Positions 49,125-59,239 of a stretch of DNA of 64,000 nucleotides are shown in pieces (the stretch's first letter is position 1; each line of letters starts with the position of its first letter). Position numbers and translations under genes: made by a program. The stretch lies in the NCBI RefSeq assembly GCF_045679555.1, contig NC_092115.1, forward strand, positions 37,859,728-37,923,727, read 5' to 3'. Source of the stretch: Salvelinus alpinus. Taxonomy: Eukaryota; Chordata; Actinopteri; Salmoniformes; Salmonidae. A model generated the notes under the pieces. The model worked only from the letters and a program-made list of their open reading frames with translations. It had not been told where the DNA came from and ran no database searches.

Positions 49125-52100
49125 TTACATAGACAGGATTTTTTCAATGGGAAACTGCCCAATAAGAACTGTCTGCTTGTCTATTGCCTGTGTTAGGATG
49201 GTCAGGATGTCATCACCTCTAGAGAGAGCAGGAGACACACGCATACCAGACAACGAAGACATTAACACCCAGTAAAGACAACGTACAGCGCCCATAAAAT
49301 ATACAGTTCTCGTCGCCAGCAATGCATTCATTTCTGATTAGTCAGGGGACTTGCTCACTGCGAGCTAATAGATTTTATGGTAATCTTGTTCTAGCCTTTA
49401 TTTAACTAGACACGTCCCTGGTTTACACCTGACAGTGTGTAGACTGGAGTTCCGAATAACACTGTTATTCTGTAGAATATGGTCAGTTTTGTATTGTCAG
49501 CTCTTTCCTACTAAACATCTGCTTTGTTTAGGTCATGGCCATGTAAGAATATTTTAGCCTCCTCTAGAGCATTGTTTCTCAAATGGTTTGGCCTCGGGAC
49601 AGAAATTGTACCAGGCTGTTTCATTTGCGACCCAATATTCGTATCGCGAGAAATAAATCTCTAAAATACAATCTGGAAAACTATTTTTAATGCTATATTG
49701 ATAGTAAATGTTACAATTATAGGGAAAAACATTCCCACCTCTTTCGTTGTCAATAATAACATTTTGCCCATATTCTTTAAGAATGTTAATAAACTCACTA
49801 GTTTGAGACCACAAAAATCAACCAAAATAGCGCTGCTAATAGCTTTATATTGAAAGTACTGTGAAGAAGAAAACATTTTCCGAGATTACAATTACACTAT
49901 GCAGAAATCGCTCCGCCATTTCCTGGTTGCTAAAACTCTAATAGTTAGCCTAATTTCAGTTTTTGTGACAAAATAAGATTATAGAGAATCATTGCACCAT
50001 CTAAACCACTTAAATATATTTTATATATATTATTGTTGTTTCAGGTCTTTGAAGATTGTGTACCTAACCGAAAATAAAAGACGTAACAAAAAAAAAGAAT
50101 GGGGGGCATAGAAATAGTGCACATAGAACAGATCTACCGCTTTAGACTTGCTTTGAAGTAGAATGATAGATCTATAACTCACATTTCTATGTGAATTTGG
50201 TCAGGTCGCCCAAAAACCCACTTTAAATTACAAAAAAATGTAAGTTCATTATAATTTCTACAGACTTTTTAAACCTGGTTTAAAGTTCAGACTAGTATTT
50301 TTTTCATAAAAAAATTATAAACTTTTTGTTTTTACTCAGATGCCAGCGAGCCATTCAAAACCTCCCGACGCGACCCGCCAGAATTGGTGCTCTAGAGCAC
50401 ATATTCAATCAGGCTTCACCTGGGACAGCCCTGTTTGAGCTGTTTGCACAGAGTCTGGATGAACCAGGACCCACTGGTTGGGTCTCTGAACGAGAAGTAG
50501 TCTTCAACAGTGGCCATGGCAAACAGGAAATCAGCATCAGCTGGAATGTAGATCTGGTGACCTGGATTTGTGTCTGCCTCCAACTGCACTCTAGCTTGGG
50601 TATCTTTCCCCCTACATGCCTGGATGAAGAAGGCCTTGGGCTTGCCAATGAGGGTGGAGCAGTTGGTGCCTTTGAAGGGTGAAAAGAGGTCATTGATGGA
50701 GATGGGTTCGTCGTCTGTGCCATAGATAACTCCTTTGCCACCATGACTCAGTACGCAGCAGACAAAGGCGTCGCCATGCGTCTCGTTACCAAACCTCTTC
50801 AATCCCTCGCGGGCCTGCACTGCTGTCTGGTCTAGGAGTACAGTCACCTCAAATCCGAGCCACTGGAACACATCCTTCAGGACCTCTACAGGAAAAGCAC
50901 ACACAAAACAATTTCAAGACAAACACTAAACCAAGCCACATAAATATGTCCCTTTTACAATACCAGGATGTTTTGAGGCAAGAGGAACAAGATCAATGTT
51001 CATGTAACAACAATATGTAACATATGTTAGAACTGTTTTACACATTGGTTACATTACCCTCATCTTTGTCTGATCCCTGTCTTTCCTTCATTTCATTAAA
51101 GTTCACATTGTTGATGATTAAGCAATGACCACGTGGCTCGCTGGTCATTCGGTATTGACAGACCTGGAAACACAGAGAAAAGCCATGGGATTAAGCACAA
51201 AAATGCATACACACACTGCGTAGTCAGGAGACAAACACTTACTTAACTCAGAGCTGTGTACACAGGTTAAAAGCTCTATGTTCCTTGTGAGTGTTTTGTA
51301 GTGCAAAAAGAAAAATATGTTTTATTCATTGGCTTGACTGGAGTTGGTGGTGGTCTGAGGTGCTCAGTTGGGTTGTGAGTAGTATTGTGAATGTTGTGTT
51401 TTGAGCAGTTTAGTTTTATTGTGTTTTGTGTAGTTGTGATGATTTGTTAGGTTTTGTTTCAGCTAAGAATGAAAGCATACGGGATTGCTGCAATTACCTC
51501 ACTGCTCATTCCAACCGCCTAGCCAGTAGTATCTGGAAAAACCCGTTAGCATGTGTTAGTGTCCCTTACTACAGACAATATGAGTAAGCAGAGCCACGCT
51601 AACTGACAGTACTGATTAGCAGCATGTTATTGTACAGGAAGGATTGTTCCGTAGGGGTGTATGTTTAGGGAGTGATATTGGTTCTTGTAGAATCTTTCAT
51701 TTTCTTGAAGTTGTTAATGCTCTTAACTTTATCCTTTGAAAAGTTGACTTAACTGGAAATCAAATAATCCTCCCATCGTTAAGACAGTGGGAGAATCAAA
51801 TGAATTATTATTGAAATATTTCAAAAAAGATTGGTAACAGAGAGAAACAAATTAGCACAATTTCAACCCATATGGCATAAAGTATTACAAGCACCAGAAA
51901 TATCCAAAGGATAAAAAAAATAGAAAAAAATATTACGAGAACAAACAAGATGGGTATGGATATGTTGGGAACATGTAGGTCTGAGCAAGTACGGTGTCAT
52001 TAATGTTTGTTGAAATGTATGTACGTCTGAGTTGGTGTTTTTGTCTTTCTTCTTATTCTTTATGTCGAAGGTTGGGCATTAAGTCCCAGCCAACGTCATG

Positions 52101-52856
52101 TCTAGTTTATTGGAGCCATGTCTGTGAAATGTTAAGTTGTCTTCTGTCTATGTCAATTTTCTATTGTCTAACCTAAATAAAATCTTACCAAAAAAATGGA
52201 ACATGTATATATGAGTGCATCCTAAGAAAAAAATTGACATTTTACAACAAATGTAATACCTGAATTCCCACCCAGATCCATAAAAACAGTCAAATGTTTG
52301 ATGTGCTATAATTCAGTTAATATCTGATAGGTTTTTAACAATTCTAAAAGTTTGGAGTATCTTCACTCATTGTCCAACTGTTGCATTTAATATAACTGTT
52401 TTTAAAACCTTATAAGAATTTTGATGACCGTTGCTAATGTATGTTGATTGATCTGTAAATTGACATGTAGTGTAGTCTACTGGTGGATGTGCCAGTGAAC
52501 AATGAAAGACTTGTGGTGCACAGCTAGTAGTGTGCAGTACCTGTACTGGAGGTTGTGTATGGGTCACTGGGTGCTGTGAGGTTGTTGTTGAATACTTCCT
52601 TCATTCTAGGGTAGGTATCTGTGATATTTGGTTCCTGCAGCAGGGTCACAAAGTCAAGGCATTTTGCCGTTCCTTTGTTCATCACTTTATCCAGAAGATT
52701 GATGATGATGGTCTCTGGGGGATGACCAGCGACATGTAGGTTGTTGTATTCACGCTGATTCACTATCTTCGCCTGCTGCACATGCTGAAGGATGAAGTCA
52801 GGTTCCGCAGACAGGATCTCTGTAATCAAAGTCTTATTCTCTCTCAACTTCTGCAT
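49125..52856 (-). CDS. CARD-bearing caspase-8-like protease (fish CARD-casp8 type), possibly damaged
   Basis: Minus-strand exons: 52541-52856 encodes a CARD (MQKLRENKTLITEILSAEPD, LLDKVMNKGTAKCLDFVTLL); 51498-51532 is a 35-nt linker; 51058-51163 (VCQYRMTSEPRGHCLIINNV); 50420-50885 (VLKDVFQWLGFEV, catalytic His in CVLSHGGKG, Cys in FFIQACRGKD, DADFLFAMATVEDYFSFRD); 49125-49218 (RGDDILTILTQ...). All phases fit, summing to 1017 nt (338 residues), only if the 35-nt exon is used, yet in that frame it reads DTTG-stop-AVGMSSE. The last exon is also unusual: after ILTQ it diverges and lacks the PxPxFTLRKKL ending of caspase-8. CARD plus a caspase-8-like protease matches the fish-specific CARD-casp8 group. 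It may be a recent pseudogene, an allele or an annotation problem. An untranslated first exon is proposed near 54375. Confidence 0.72.
51498..51532 (-). other. 35-nt linker exon with in-frame TAG
   Basis: TTTTTCCAG precedes it and GTAATT follows. Its length (3n+2) is exactly what joins the CARD exon (phase 1) to the exon starting at 51163. The fifth codon of the joined frame is TAG. A TGG-to-TAG change would explain it. Confidence 0.55.
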
Positions 52857-52979
52857 GGTGGACCTTAAGAGAGAGAAAGATTGTTCATGATATAAAATAT
52901 TTTAAACATGAATAAAACCTACCTTGTTCCTAATAAGTTTTTTGAAATTCCAAGAATGGGTCACATTCAAAATGCATTG

Positions 52980-54370
52980 ACTGATACTGTTTAGGGGAGA
53001 ACGACTGCCCCCTCTCGTTGAAGCCATGAAGTAAAAAAATAAAAAAAATGTCTAGCTCTATCTTTGGCCACTCCCGCCACTGTACTTCCTCTTCTTCGGT
53101 GGGGTTTTACAGTGGTTGGCATCCAATGTTATTGGTGCAATACCGCCACCTACTGTACGGGAGTGTGGGCCAGAGACTGATAGCAGCCTCAATAGAGCTC
53201 GCAAGCTTGTAGTCCTAAAAATCAGAAAATTAGATACCTCTGGTTCATTCAGCCATTCCTAATAGGAAAATTAAATGGGGAAAGAATAGGGTTTTGGGAT
53301 AAACGCTGAAAAATAAGGTCTAAGGTTAACACAGGCTTAAGAGATCTTATATATGTTTTGTTCTATGAGATAATATCAGTCAGTTAGCATGACATTTGTA
53401 AATTATAAAGTCTTTGTGCTTTATGTGCTTTTTGTATTACATAAATGCTTCATATTTCACAAAAAGTGACGTTAGCTCATGAAGATTATCTCACAGAAAA
53501 AAATGTAGAAGATCTCCTAAGCCTGTGTTTATCACAGACCTTATTTGGGGCGTTTATCCAAAAACCCTACAAAAACTACATTAATAGTACGATACTGATA
53601 GTGTTCTTTTCCACCAAATCCATGATGTCATCTGCGCTCTCTTTGATTTTAGCTGTGAGAAAACCCTAAAATTGTTCCTCAGCTAGTAATGTTACACCCT
53701 CTCAGCCCGCCATCTTGAGTGCCCCCCGAAATAGTCCAATTCACACACTTATCAAGAGAACATCCCTGGTCATCCCTACTGCCTCCAATATGGCGGACTC
53801 ACTAAACACACATGCTTCACTTGTAAATTATGTCTGAGTGTTGAAGTTTGCCCCTGGCTGTCCATAAAAAAAATGGTGCCGTCTGGTTTGCTTAATATAA
53901 GGAATTTGAAAATATTTATACTTGAACTTGAAATTTTGATACATTAAGTATATTTGAGAGATTACATTTACTTCTGATACTTACGCATATTTAAAACCAA
54001 ATACTTTCACTTTTAATTGTTACTCAAGTAGTATTTTGCTGGGTGACTTTCACTTTCAATTGAGTCATTTTCTTTTAAAGTATCTTTACTTTTAAAATAA
54101 TTATCCACCACTGCCCAATAATACCAAAGATGATTTAGTAGGTTTATAAACTCTTTGATAGCTACGGTAGCTAACGTTAATAGGTTTAGTGTAAAAGTAG
54201 CTAATAGTGTGTAAAAGTAGCTAATAGTACAGTAACGCGCAAGTTAAGCATGAGTAACGTTAGCTGCCTAGCTAGTTACTTTCGTGTCAACTATCAGTGA
54301 GCATATTTTGCCGATGTGGTTATCAAGATATATTAACAACGGTTTGATAGCTAATAGTAATAGCTACGAC
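52980..54370. other. Intron of the CARD-caspase 5' region
   Basis: No coding exon. It includes an inverse LINE tail at about 53085-53165 and AT-rich repeat-like text. Short ORFs here are unsupported. Confidence 0.4.
53085..53165 (-). mobile_element. I-clade-like LINE 3' tail, reverse orientation
   Basis: CTTCTTCGGTGGGG, ACAGTGGTTGGCATCCAATG and GTGCAATACCGCCACC are the inverse of the tail seen at 27490-27560. Confidence 0.55.
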
Positions 54371-54374
54371 TTAC

Positions 54375-54425
54375 CTGTACGACTAAAGTGATTCGCTCGC
54401 CGATTGAAATAATTCAGTGTTCGCT
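54375..54425 (-). other. Candidate 5' untranslated exon of the CARD-caspase
   Basis: On the minus strand TCGTACAG at 54375 is followed by GTAAGTCG, a near-perfect donor. The CARD exon has its acceptor (CTCTTAAG) just before 52863, seven bases upstream of the ATG. The start of this exon is not defined. Confidence 0.4.
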
Positions 54426-54644
54426 TGCGCTGACTGCACTTCCTCCTCGATGCTGGGGTGGAACCTCCAGGTACTCCTTCAAAGTCATCTGATTGGCAGC
54501 ATGTTTTTTGGCGTCAATCTTCACCGATGCCAAAAAATACCCAGCACAGGTCTCACCAACAAACTTTATTAATGGCCTGGAAAATATGTTTCCTGCACAA
54601 TTTTTCCCCACATAAAGCTCTTTTGTGGAATAATTCAGACACAA
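54414..54644 (-). other. Open frame of unknown, probably repeat origin
   Basis: The 76-residue frame reads NCAGNIFSRPLIKFVGETCA, GYFLASVKIDAKKH and MTLKEYLEVPPQHRGG. A related layout (CWAGYLVASMQKESASQPAS, NKMAFKKNMELFPEGWEAI) occurs on the minus strand at 57302-57514, so it looks like a dispersed coding repeat. I do not recognise the family with certainty. Confidence 0.45.
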
Positions 54645-54904
54645 CTGTAAGGAATAAGTAAGTCATTGTTCTACCCCAGCTGGCATGAGAGGAATATTGA
54701 CTTTGCTCTTGATGTTTTCGACAAGGGTAATATTCTCACATATGAACAATTTTTTAAATTGAAAGAGTTTACAATACCTTTCAGAGAGTTTATTTGGTTT
54801 TGGTGAGAAAACTGATGGCACTGTGGGAGACTGCATCCAATTTGTTGAGTAGAGTGTTTGAAGCCATGTGTAACTCTGTGTTGGTGTTTGTGTCACACTG
54901 CTTT

Positions 54905-54985
54905 GCTTTATCTTGGCCAGGTCACAGTTGTAAATGAGAACCTGTTCTCAACTAGCCTACCTGGTTAAATAAAGGTGAAAAAAAA
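54905..54985 (+). mobile_element. SINE 3'-tail fragment
   Basis: TTGTAAATGAGAACCTGTTC, TCAACTAGCCTACCTGG and TTAAATAAAGGTGAAA form the tail of a fish SINE. The tRNA-like head is missing. Confidence 0.7.
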
Positions 54986-55411
54986 ATATGTTTTATGGGG
55001 TTATGGCTCCCTCTAATGTTCCATGTACATTCACGCAGTCTGTTACCTGCCATTGCACTTTGACCAACCAATATCCAGACAGAATCCTACTGTAAAGATG
55101 GGATGGTACCTTTTCCCATGTGTTGAACTCTCCTCAATATCACCAAGCATAAACAAACGATATGAACCCTGAACCGGAACTATACTAAACCCGAAAATTA
55201 AACATGTAAAGATCCAGAAGGGGGGTTTCCCACTAGCTAACATGCAGGGGATTTCAACTCTCCAATGTAGACTCTTCAGCCCGCATAGCCAATCTATAGC
55301 CTCATCCTTTATATATATGGAAATGAAAATCAATAAAAGAAGATTGAGGCTCTTCCACCTAAAAGCAAGCCTGGGCAACAACATAGATTCACACAAGATC
55401 TCAGTCTGAGC

Positions 55412-56356
55412 TAGGGTTGCCAACTTTCTCACTACCAAATAAGGAACAAAGGGCGGCGTGCCAGTGCACAGTGACACGGTGGTGTGGGTATGGTGTAATG
55501 GGAATGAATATACAGTGTATATATAGTCTTTTTCAATTGGAAAGGCAAAAGTTATTATGAGTTATATGAGCTGGGTAATTAGCTTTCAGAATGCGATTGT
55601 TGTCACTGCTCAATAACTGGTAAACGGAGTGGTGTTTTCCAAAGTTGACATTGGCATTATCTGCTGCATAGGCTGTGATGTGTCTAATATCCAGTTCATG
55701 CTTTTCCAGACAGTTTATCAGAGCTTGATGTATGCCATTTGCAGTTTCATCACTGTCTTCATAAAAGTCAAGTAACTTGCACTGAACTCCATCAGACACA
55801 GAGAAATATCTGACGCACACTGGAATATATTTCCCTTGTTTGAGGCATCACTGGCAACTGAGAAATACACGGGATCACCTTCCGTAGGAGGCAGATAATC
55901 ATTTTCCGCAGTAGACGTCACGAAGAATGCGCCGATATTGCTAGCACCTTTAGCTAGCGTGGCCTCCTTGTGCATTTCTGTGGATGCATGCCGAGTTAGG
56001 TCACTCTCCCCTCCATGGCCAATTGAGAATTCCTGACGGCATAAAGTACAGAAACCTTTTTCTGAATTGGCGCCGAGTCACTGTCACTGTCACCACTGAC
56101 AGCCTTAACTCACGTCTTTTTTTGCTTCCCATTGTTTGTTGTAGTTGCAGTCTTTTCTTTTTTGCAGGTTTATCCATATTTCCTTGATATGTCAAACCGA
56201 CCGAACAACAACAGAAATTAGTTTGCCGGAATTGGCGCGTTTACGCTATACTGTGATTGGATGGATATACGGGACAAGGGAGCTCAGGTATGGGACAAAC
56301 CAATTTAGCCCAATATGCGGGACATCCTGGCTAATACGGGACAGTTGGCAACACTA
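55412..56356 (-). mobile_element. hAT element, internally shortened, with perfect 8-bp target duplication
   Basis: Ends TAGGGTTGCCAACT (55412) and AGTTGGCAACACTA (to 56356) are imperfect inverted repeats, and GTCTGAGC flanks both sides (55404-55411 and 56357-56364). The minus strand encodes parts of a BED-finger hAT protein in mixed frames: MDKPAKKKRLQLQQT, a CTLCRQEFSIGHGGESD-type finger, HKEATLAKGASNIGAFFVTS, SDASNKGN, and DGVQCKLLDFYEDSDETANG with YAADNANVNFGKHH. At 945 bp it is too short for a whole transposase, which needs about 600 residues. Confidence 0.9.
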
Positions 56357-56519
56357 GTCTGAGCTATAGTGGCAGTTACTTAGGCAAGAAAAATGATAAA
56401 ACATACGAATATTACTGAACAAGGAGCACTTGAACTCACATCACTGCTTCATGATCAGATTCAAATAAAAAAAGTTGTCCAATGCTGCGGAGGTGCAGCT
56501 TAAAGTTATTTACCCGAGA

Positions 56520-57310
56520 GAGTCAATAAAAACACAGCAGCCTCTTCAGGTGTGTAGAGTTTTTTTTAGGCGATCCGTTGACCATCATCTTCAATGTGGC
56601 TGAGTACATCAGTGCGTAGTCCATATTCATTATCTTGAGTCGAGCCTTCACCTCATCAAACGCCATGCGTCTCCGTACAACCGCTGTGGAATAATCATTG
56701 AAGAATGAGACCCTTGGACCTTGACAACCATCAGAACCGATGCGTCTGGCCACATCCATGATGCACTGCTTGTGGGTGAAGTTGTGGAACTTTATAACCT
56801 CTGGCCTTGGGCGCTGGTTGAGACCGAGTATCGGTTCCGGTTCTTGAGAGCGATGGGCTCTGTCCAGCTTCACACGACCAGCCTTAGTAGCCATGGATCC
56901 ATTCCTCGAAAATGTATACTGAACGTGTCCCTTTCCGGGAGTCCCACAACACGGATATTGCATCTGCGTCTTCGATTATCCAAGTCGTCAATGTGCTCCG
57001 CCATTTCGCGCACCTGTTTCTCAATTGCCTTTATTTATTGATGTAGTTGAAGTTTCCACAGTAGCAATTCTTCCTCCTGCCTCATCCACACGCTTGACAA
57101 CCCTCTGTAGTTCAGCTGAATGGACTGCTATTGCTTCCAAGACCGTTCCTATCTTAACATCGATCTCTTTAGTAATGTTATCCGTCTTCCTTTCAATCAC
57201 CTTTCTTATTGTCCTATCGAGATTCTGGGAGGGGTGTAGTTTTCCAACCAGCAATGGCCTGAGTGAGGATGTTGAGGATCTCTGGGAAGTGGGACCAGTG
57301 GTCATCTGGT
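56520..57310 (-). mobile_element. L1-type LINE ORF1 fragment
   Basis: The minus strand carries a coiled-coil-like stretch (RTIRKVIERKTDNITKEIDV, LQRVVKRVDEAGGRIATVE) followed in another frame by the ORF1 RNA-binding region (LDRAHRSQEPEPILGLNQRP, RPEVIKFHNFTHKQCIMDVA, RVSFFNDYSTAVVRRR). The arrangement matches L1 ORF1 proteins. Frame breaks are present and no ORF2 is attached. Confidence 0.75.
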
Positions 57311-57720
57311 CTTTGCGTGGTGGGGGGGTGGCTGGGTGGTAGATGGCTGGATGTTGGACTTAATCCGGATAGCCTCCCAGCCCTCAGGGAAGAGCTCCAT
57401 GTTTTTCTTGAAAGCCATTTTATTAGCATGGTTTTTTAAATCACTACTTGCTGGCTGAGAGGCAGATTCTTTCTGCATCGATGCCACCAAATACCCAGCC
57501 CAGCACACTTTCAACTATCCACTTGAAGGTCTGCTCCTTATAAAGGCCAAACTGCATCTTATGCAGACCCAGCAAATGTGCTCTGCTTGCTGGGTTGCCA
57601 CCTCTGAGCAGTACAGCCCTCCTGGCTGAATCCACCACTTTGTCTGGAGACAGCCCTGCTCCATGCTCTTTTAGTAGTTTTTGTCCTGTAACTCCTGGAA
57701 TCCTTACTGTCCTTTAAGAC
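57310..57720 (-). other. Second copy of the unknown repeat-type open frame
   Basis: The minus strand gives QFGLYKEQTFKWIVESVLGW in one frame and CWAGYLVASMQKESASQPAS with FKKNMELFPEGWEAIRIKSN in another. It resembles the 54414-54644 frame. It may be a multicopy, transposon-borne coding unit found in fish, but I cannot name it. Confidence 0.4.
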
Positions 57721-58080
57721 AAGGATTCAATTTTGGCAGTTTTCTGAAGCTGGACTCCATGTCTGCTGTGAAAATAAAGGGGAAAGTTTGTATTTAATAA
57801 GCATAAATGATATACATTTTAATCACAGTGAGCAGATTAGATTAATAGATAGAACAATAAAATGAAGTGTATACACTCTAGCTACTGTTCTCTATCTCTA
57901 GCTACTTGCTAAAGGACATTTCTACTGCAAACAGACACACCAGCATAAGCAAGAGCATAGGATATCGCTCGTGCCTTTTAATTAATAATTAACATGATGA
58001 CCTATCAAGACAGTATTTGCCCTATATCTATGGCAAAGTACAGCTTTATTATTTCGCTTTTCTCTCCAAAGTTTATAGTT

Positions 58081-58152
58081 TCCCTGGTGGTCTAGTGGTT
58101 AGGATTCGGCGCTCTCACCGCCGCGGCCCGGGTTCGATTCCCGGTCAGGGAA
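58081..58152 (+). tRNA. tRNA-Glu(CTC): tRNA-Glu (CTC), copy 1
   Basis: The 72-nt sequence TCCCTGGTGGTCTAGTGGTT...CCCGGTCAGGGAA folds as a full cloverleaf. The acceptor stem is TCCCTGG/TCAGGGA, box A is TGGTCTAGTGG, the anticodon loop CGCTCTCACCG carries CTC, and box B is GGTTCGATTCC. It matches the conserved vertebrate tRNA-Glu(CTC). A TTTTT Pol III terminator lies at 58157-58161. Confidence 0.97.
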
Positions 58153-58159
58153 CATATTT

Positions 58160-58820
58160 TTGACCCCCTTAACTGAAAATACACTTTTTTTTTAAAAGTG
58201 TGATTATTTTAAAAAGTCATAGGTTTATTCCCCACTCAACAATTTCTGGTTTCAAGGCTTTTTCATCGTTTTTCCCCTTATTAACTGTGAATGACTATGA
58301 ACAACTTTGATGGCCATGTTACCTGTTTTTCTTCATGTTAACAAAGTCGGTAGAGCAAAGGTGCAGACGCTCGGGGGTACTACAGGGCTGCTTTGGACTA
58401 TTGAAGACGTGTTGTTAGCTTTCCGGTGCCCTGTTGAAAATGTCAGAAACATTAATTTGCTTGACCATGCTGTAGGAGGTTTGTTACATGAAAAGTGCTT
58501 TGTGGACTTCACCAGACAGATGTTGCGTTGAATTTATTCTGACACTGTGACTTTTTACTGTCTCGGCCGTAGGCGTATATATCACGGTGGCTAGGCATAT
58601 GAGCTAACAGGTTATAGAGCAAACGCAATAATCACAATGGATTGGTTTCCCCAGTGATTTTACCCTCACACCGCTACTGCAGAGTGTTTTGCTCACCGTG
58701 TGCTCCCCTCTTCCCTCGTAAAAGCCAAGTGTGAGTACTTTAAGTTAGTATTGCTGCCCATTCGCACAAAGTTGTACTTTGTGTAATATATGTGATGTCA
58801 CTTGTTGGTGTTAAAAGTGT
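58160..58820. other. Spacer between the tRNA-Glu copies
   Basis: The first part is the duplicated tRNA 3' flank. About 58590-58700 (GAGCTAACAGGTTATAGAGC, CCCAGTGATTTTACCCTCAC) is an inverse relative of 62690-62815. The short ORF at 58307 has no support. Confidence 0.5.
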
Positions 58821-58824
58821 TGTT

Positions 58825-58896
58825 TCCCTGGTGGTCTAGTGGTTAGGATTCGGCGCTCTCACCGCCGCGGCCCGGGTTCGATTCCCGGTCAGGGAA
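58825..58896 (+). tRNA. tRNA-Glu(CTC): tRNA-Glu (CTC), copy 2
   Basis: Its 72 bases are identical to copy 1, 744 bp downstream. TTTT at 58903-58906 is a short terminator. The 3' flank (GGGGCTTATTCCCCACTGAA, AACTTCTGGTTCCAAGG, AACTTTGATGG) resembles that of copy 1, so gene and flank were duplicated together. Confidence 0.96.
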
Positions 58897-59049
58897 TTAC
58901 AATTTTGCGTACTCAATCGAAAGTACTGTTTTTGACTGCTTGGATGTATTCAAAAGCTCATAGTGGGGCTTATTCCCCACTGAACAACTTCTGGTTCCAA
59001 GGATTTTGCATAGTTTTTTTTAGTTACCATAGTGAAAAACAATGAAAAA

Positions 59050-59227
59050 CTTTGATGGTCACCATGGACCTGCCGTTCATTAATTGTTTATGGTTCATTG
59101 AACAAGCATGGGAAACAGTGTTTAAATCCTTTACAATGAAGATCTGTGAAGTTATTTGGATTTTTACTAATTATCTTTGAAAGACAGGGTTCTGAAAAAG
59201 GGACGGTTCTTTTTTTGCTGAGTTTAT
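59050..59227 (-). mobile_element. Tc1 terminal repeat fragment, inverse of the 62.8 kb element
   Basis: TTGTTTATGGTTCATTGAAC, AAGCATGGGAAACAGTG and the outer end TTTTTTTGCTGAGTTTA are the inverse of the 5' terminal repeat of the Tc1 element that starts near 62816. Only the end is present. Confidence 0.75.
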
Positions 59228-59239
59228 ATGGCACAGCTG

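Noticed and set aside
58081-58896. tRNA-Glu copies as SINE heads
   Set aside because: Both are perfect 72-nt tRNAs with immediate T-run terminators and no SINE body.
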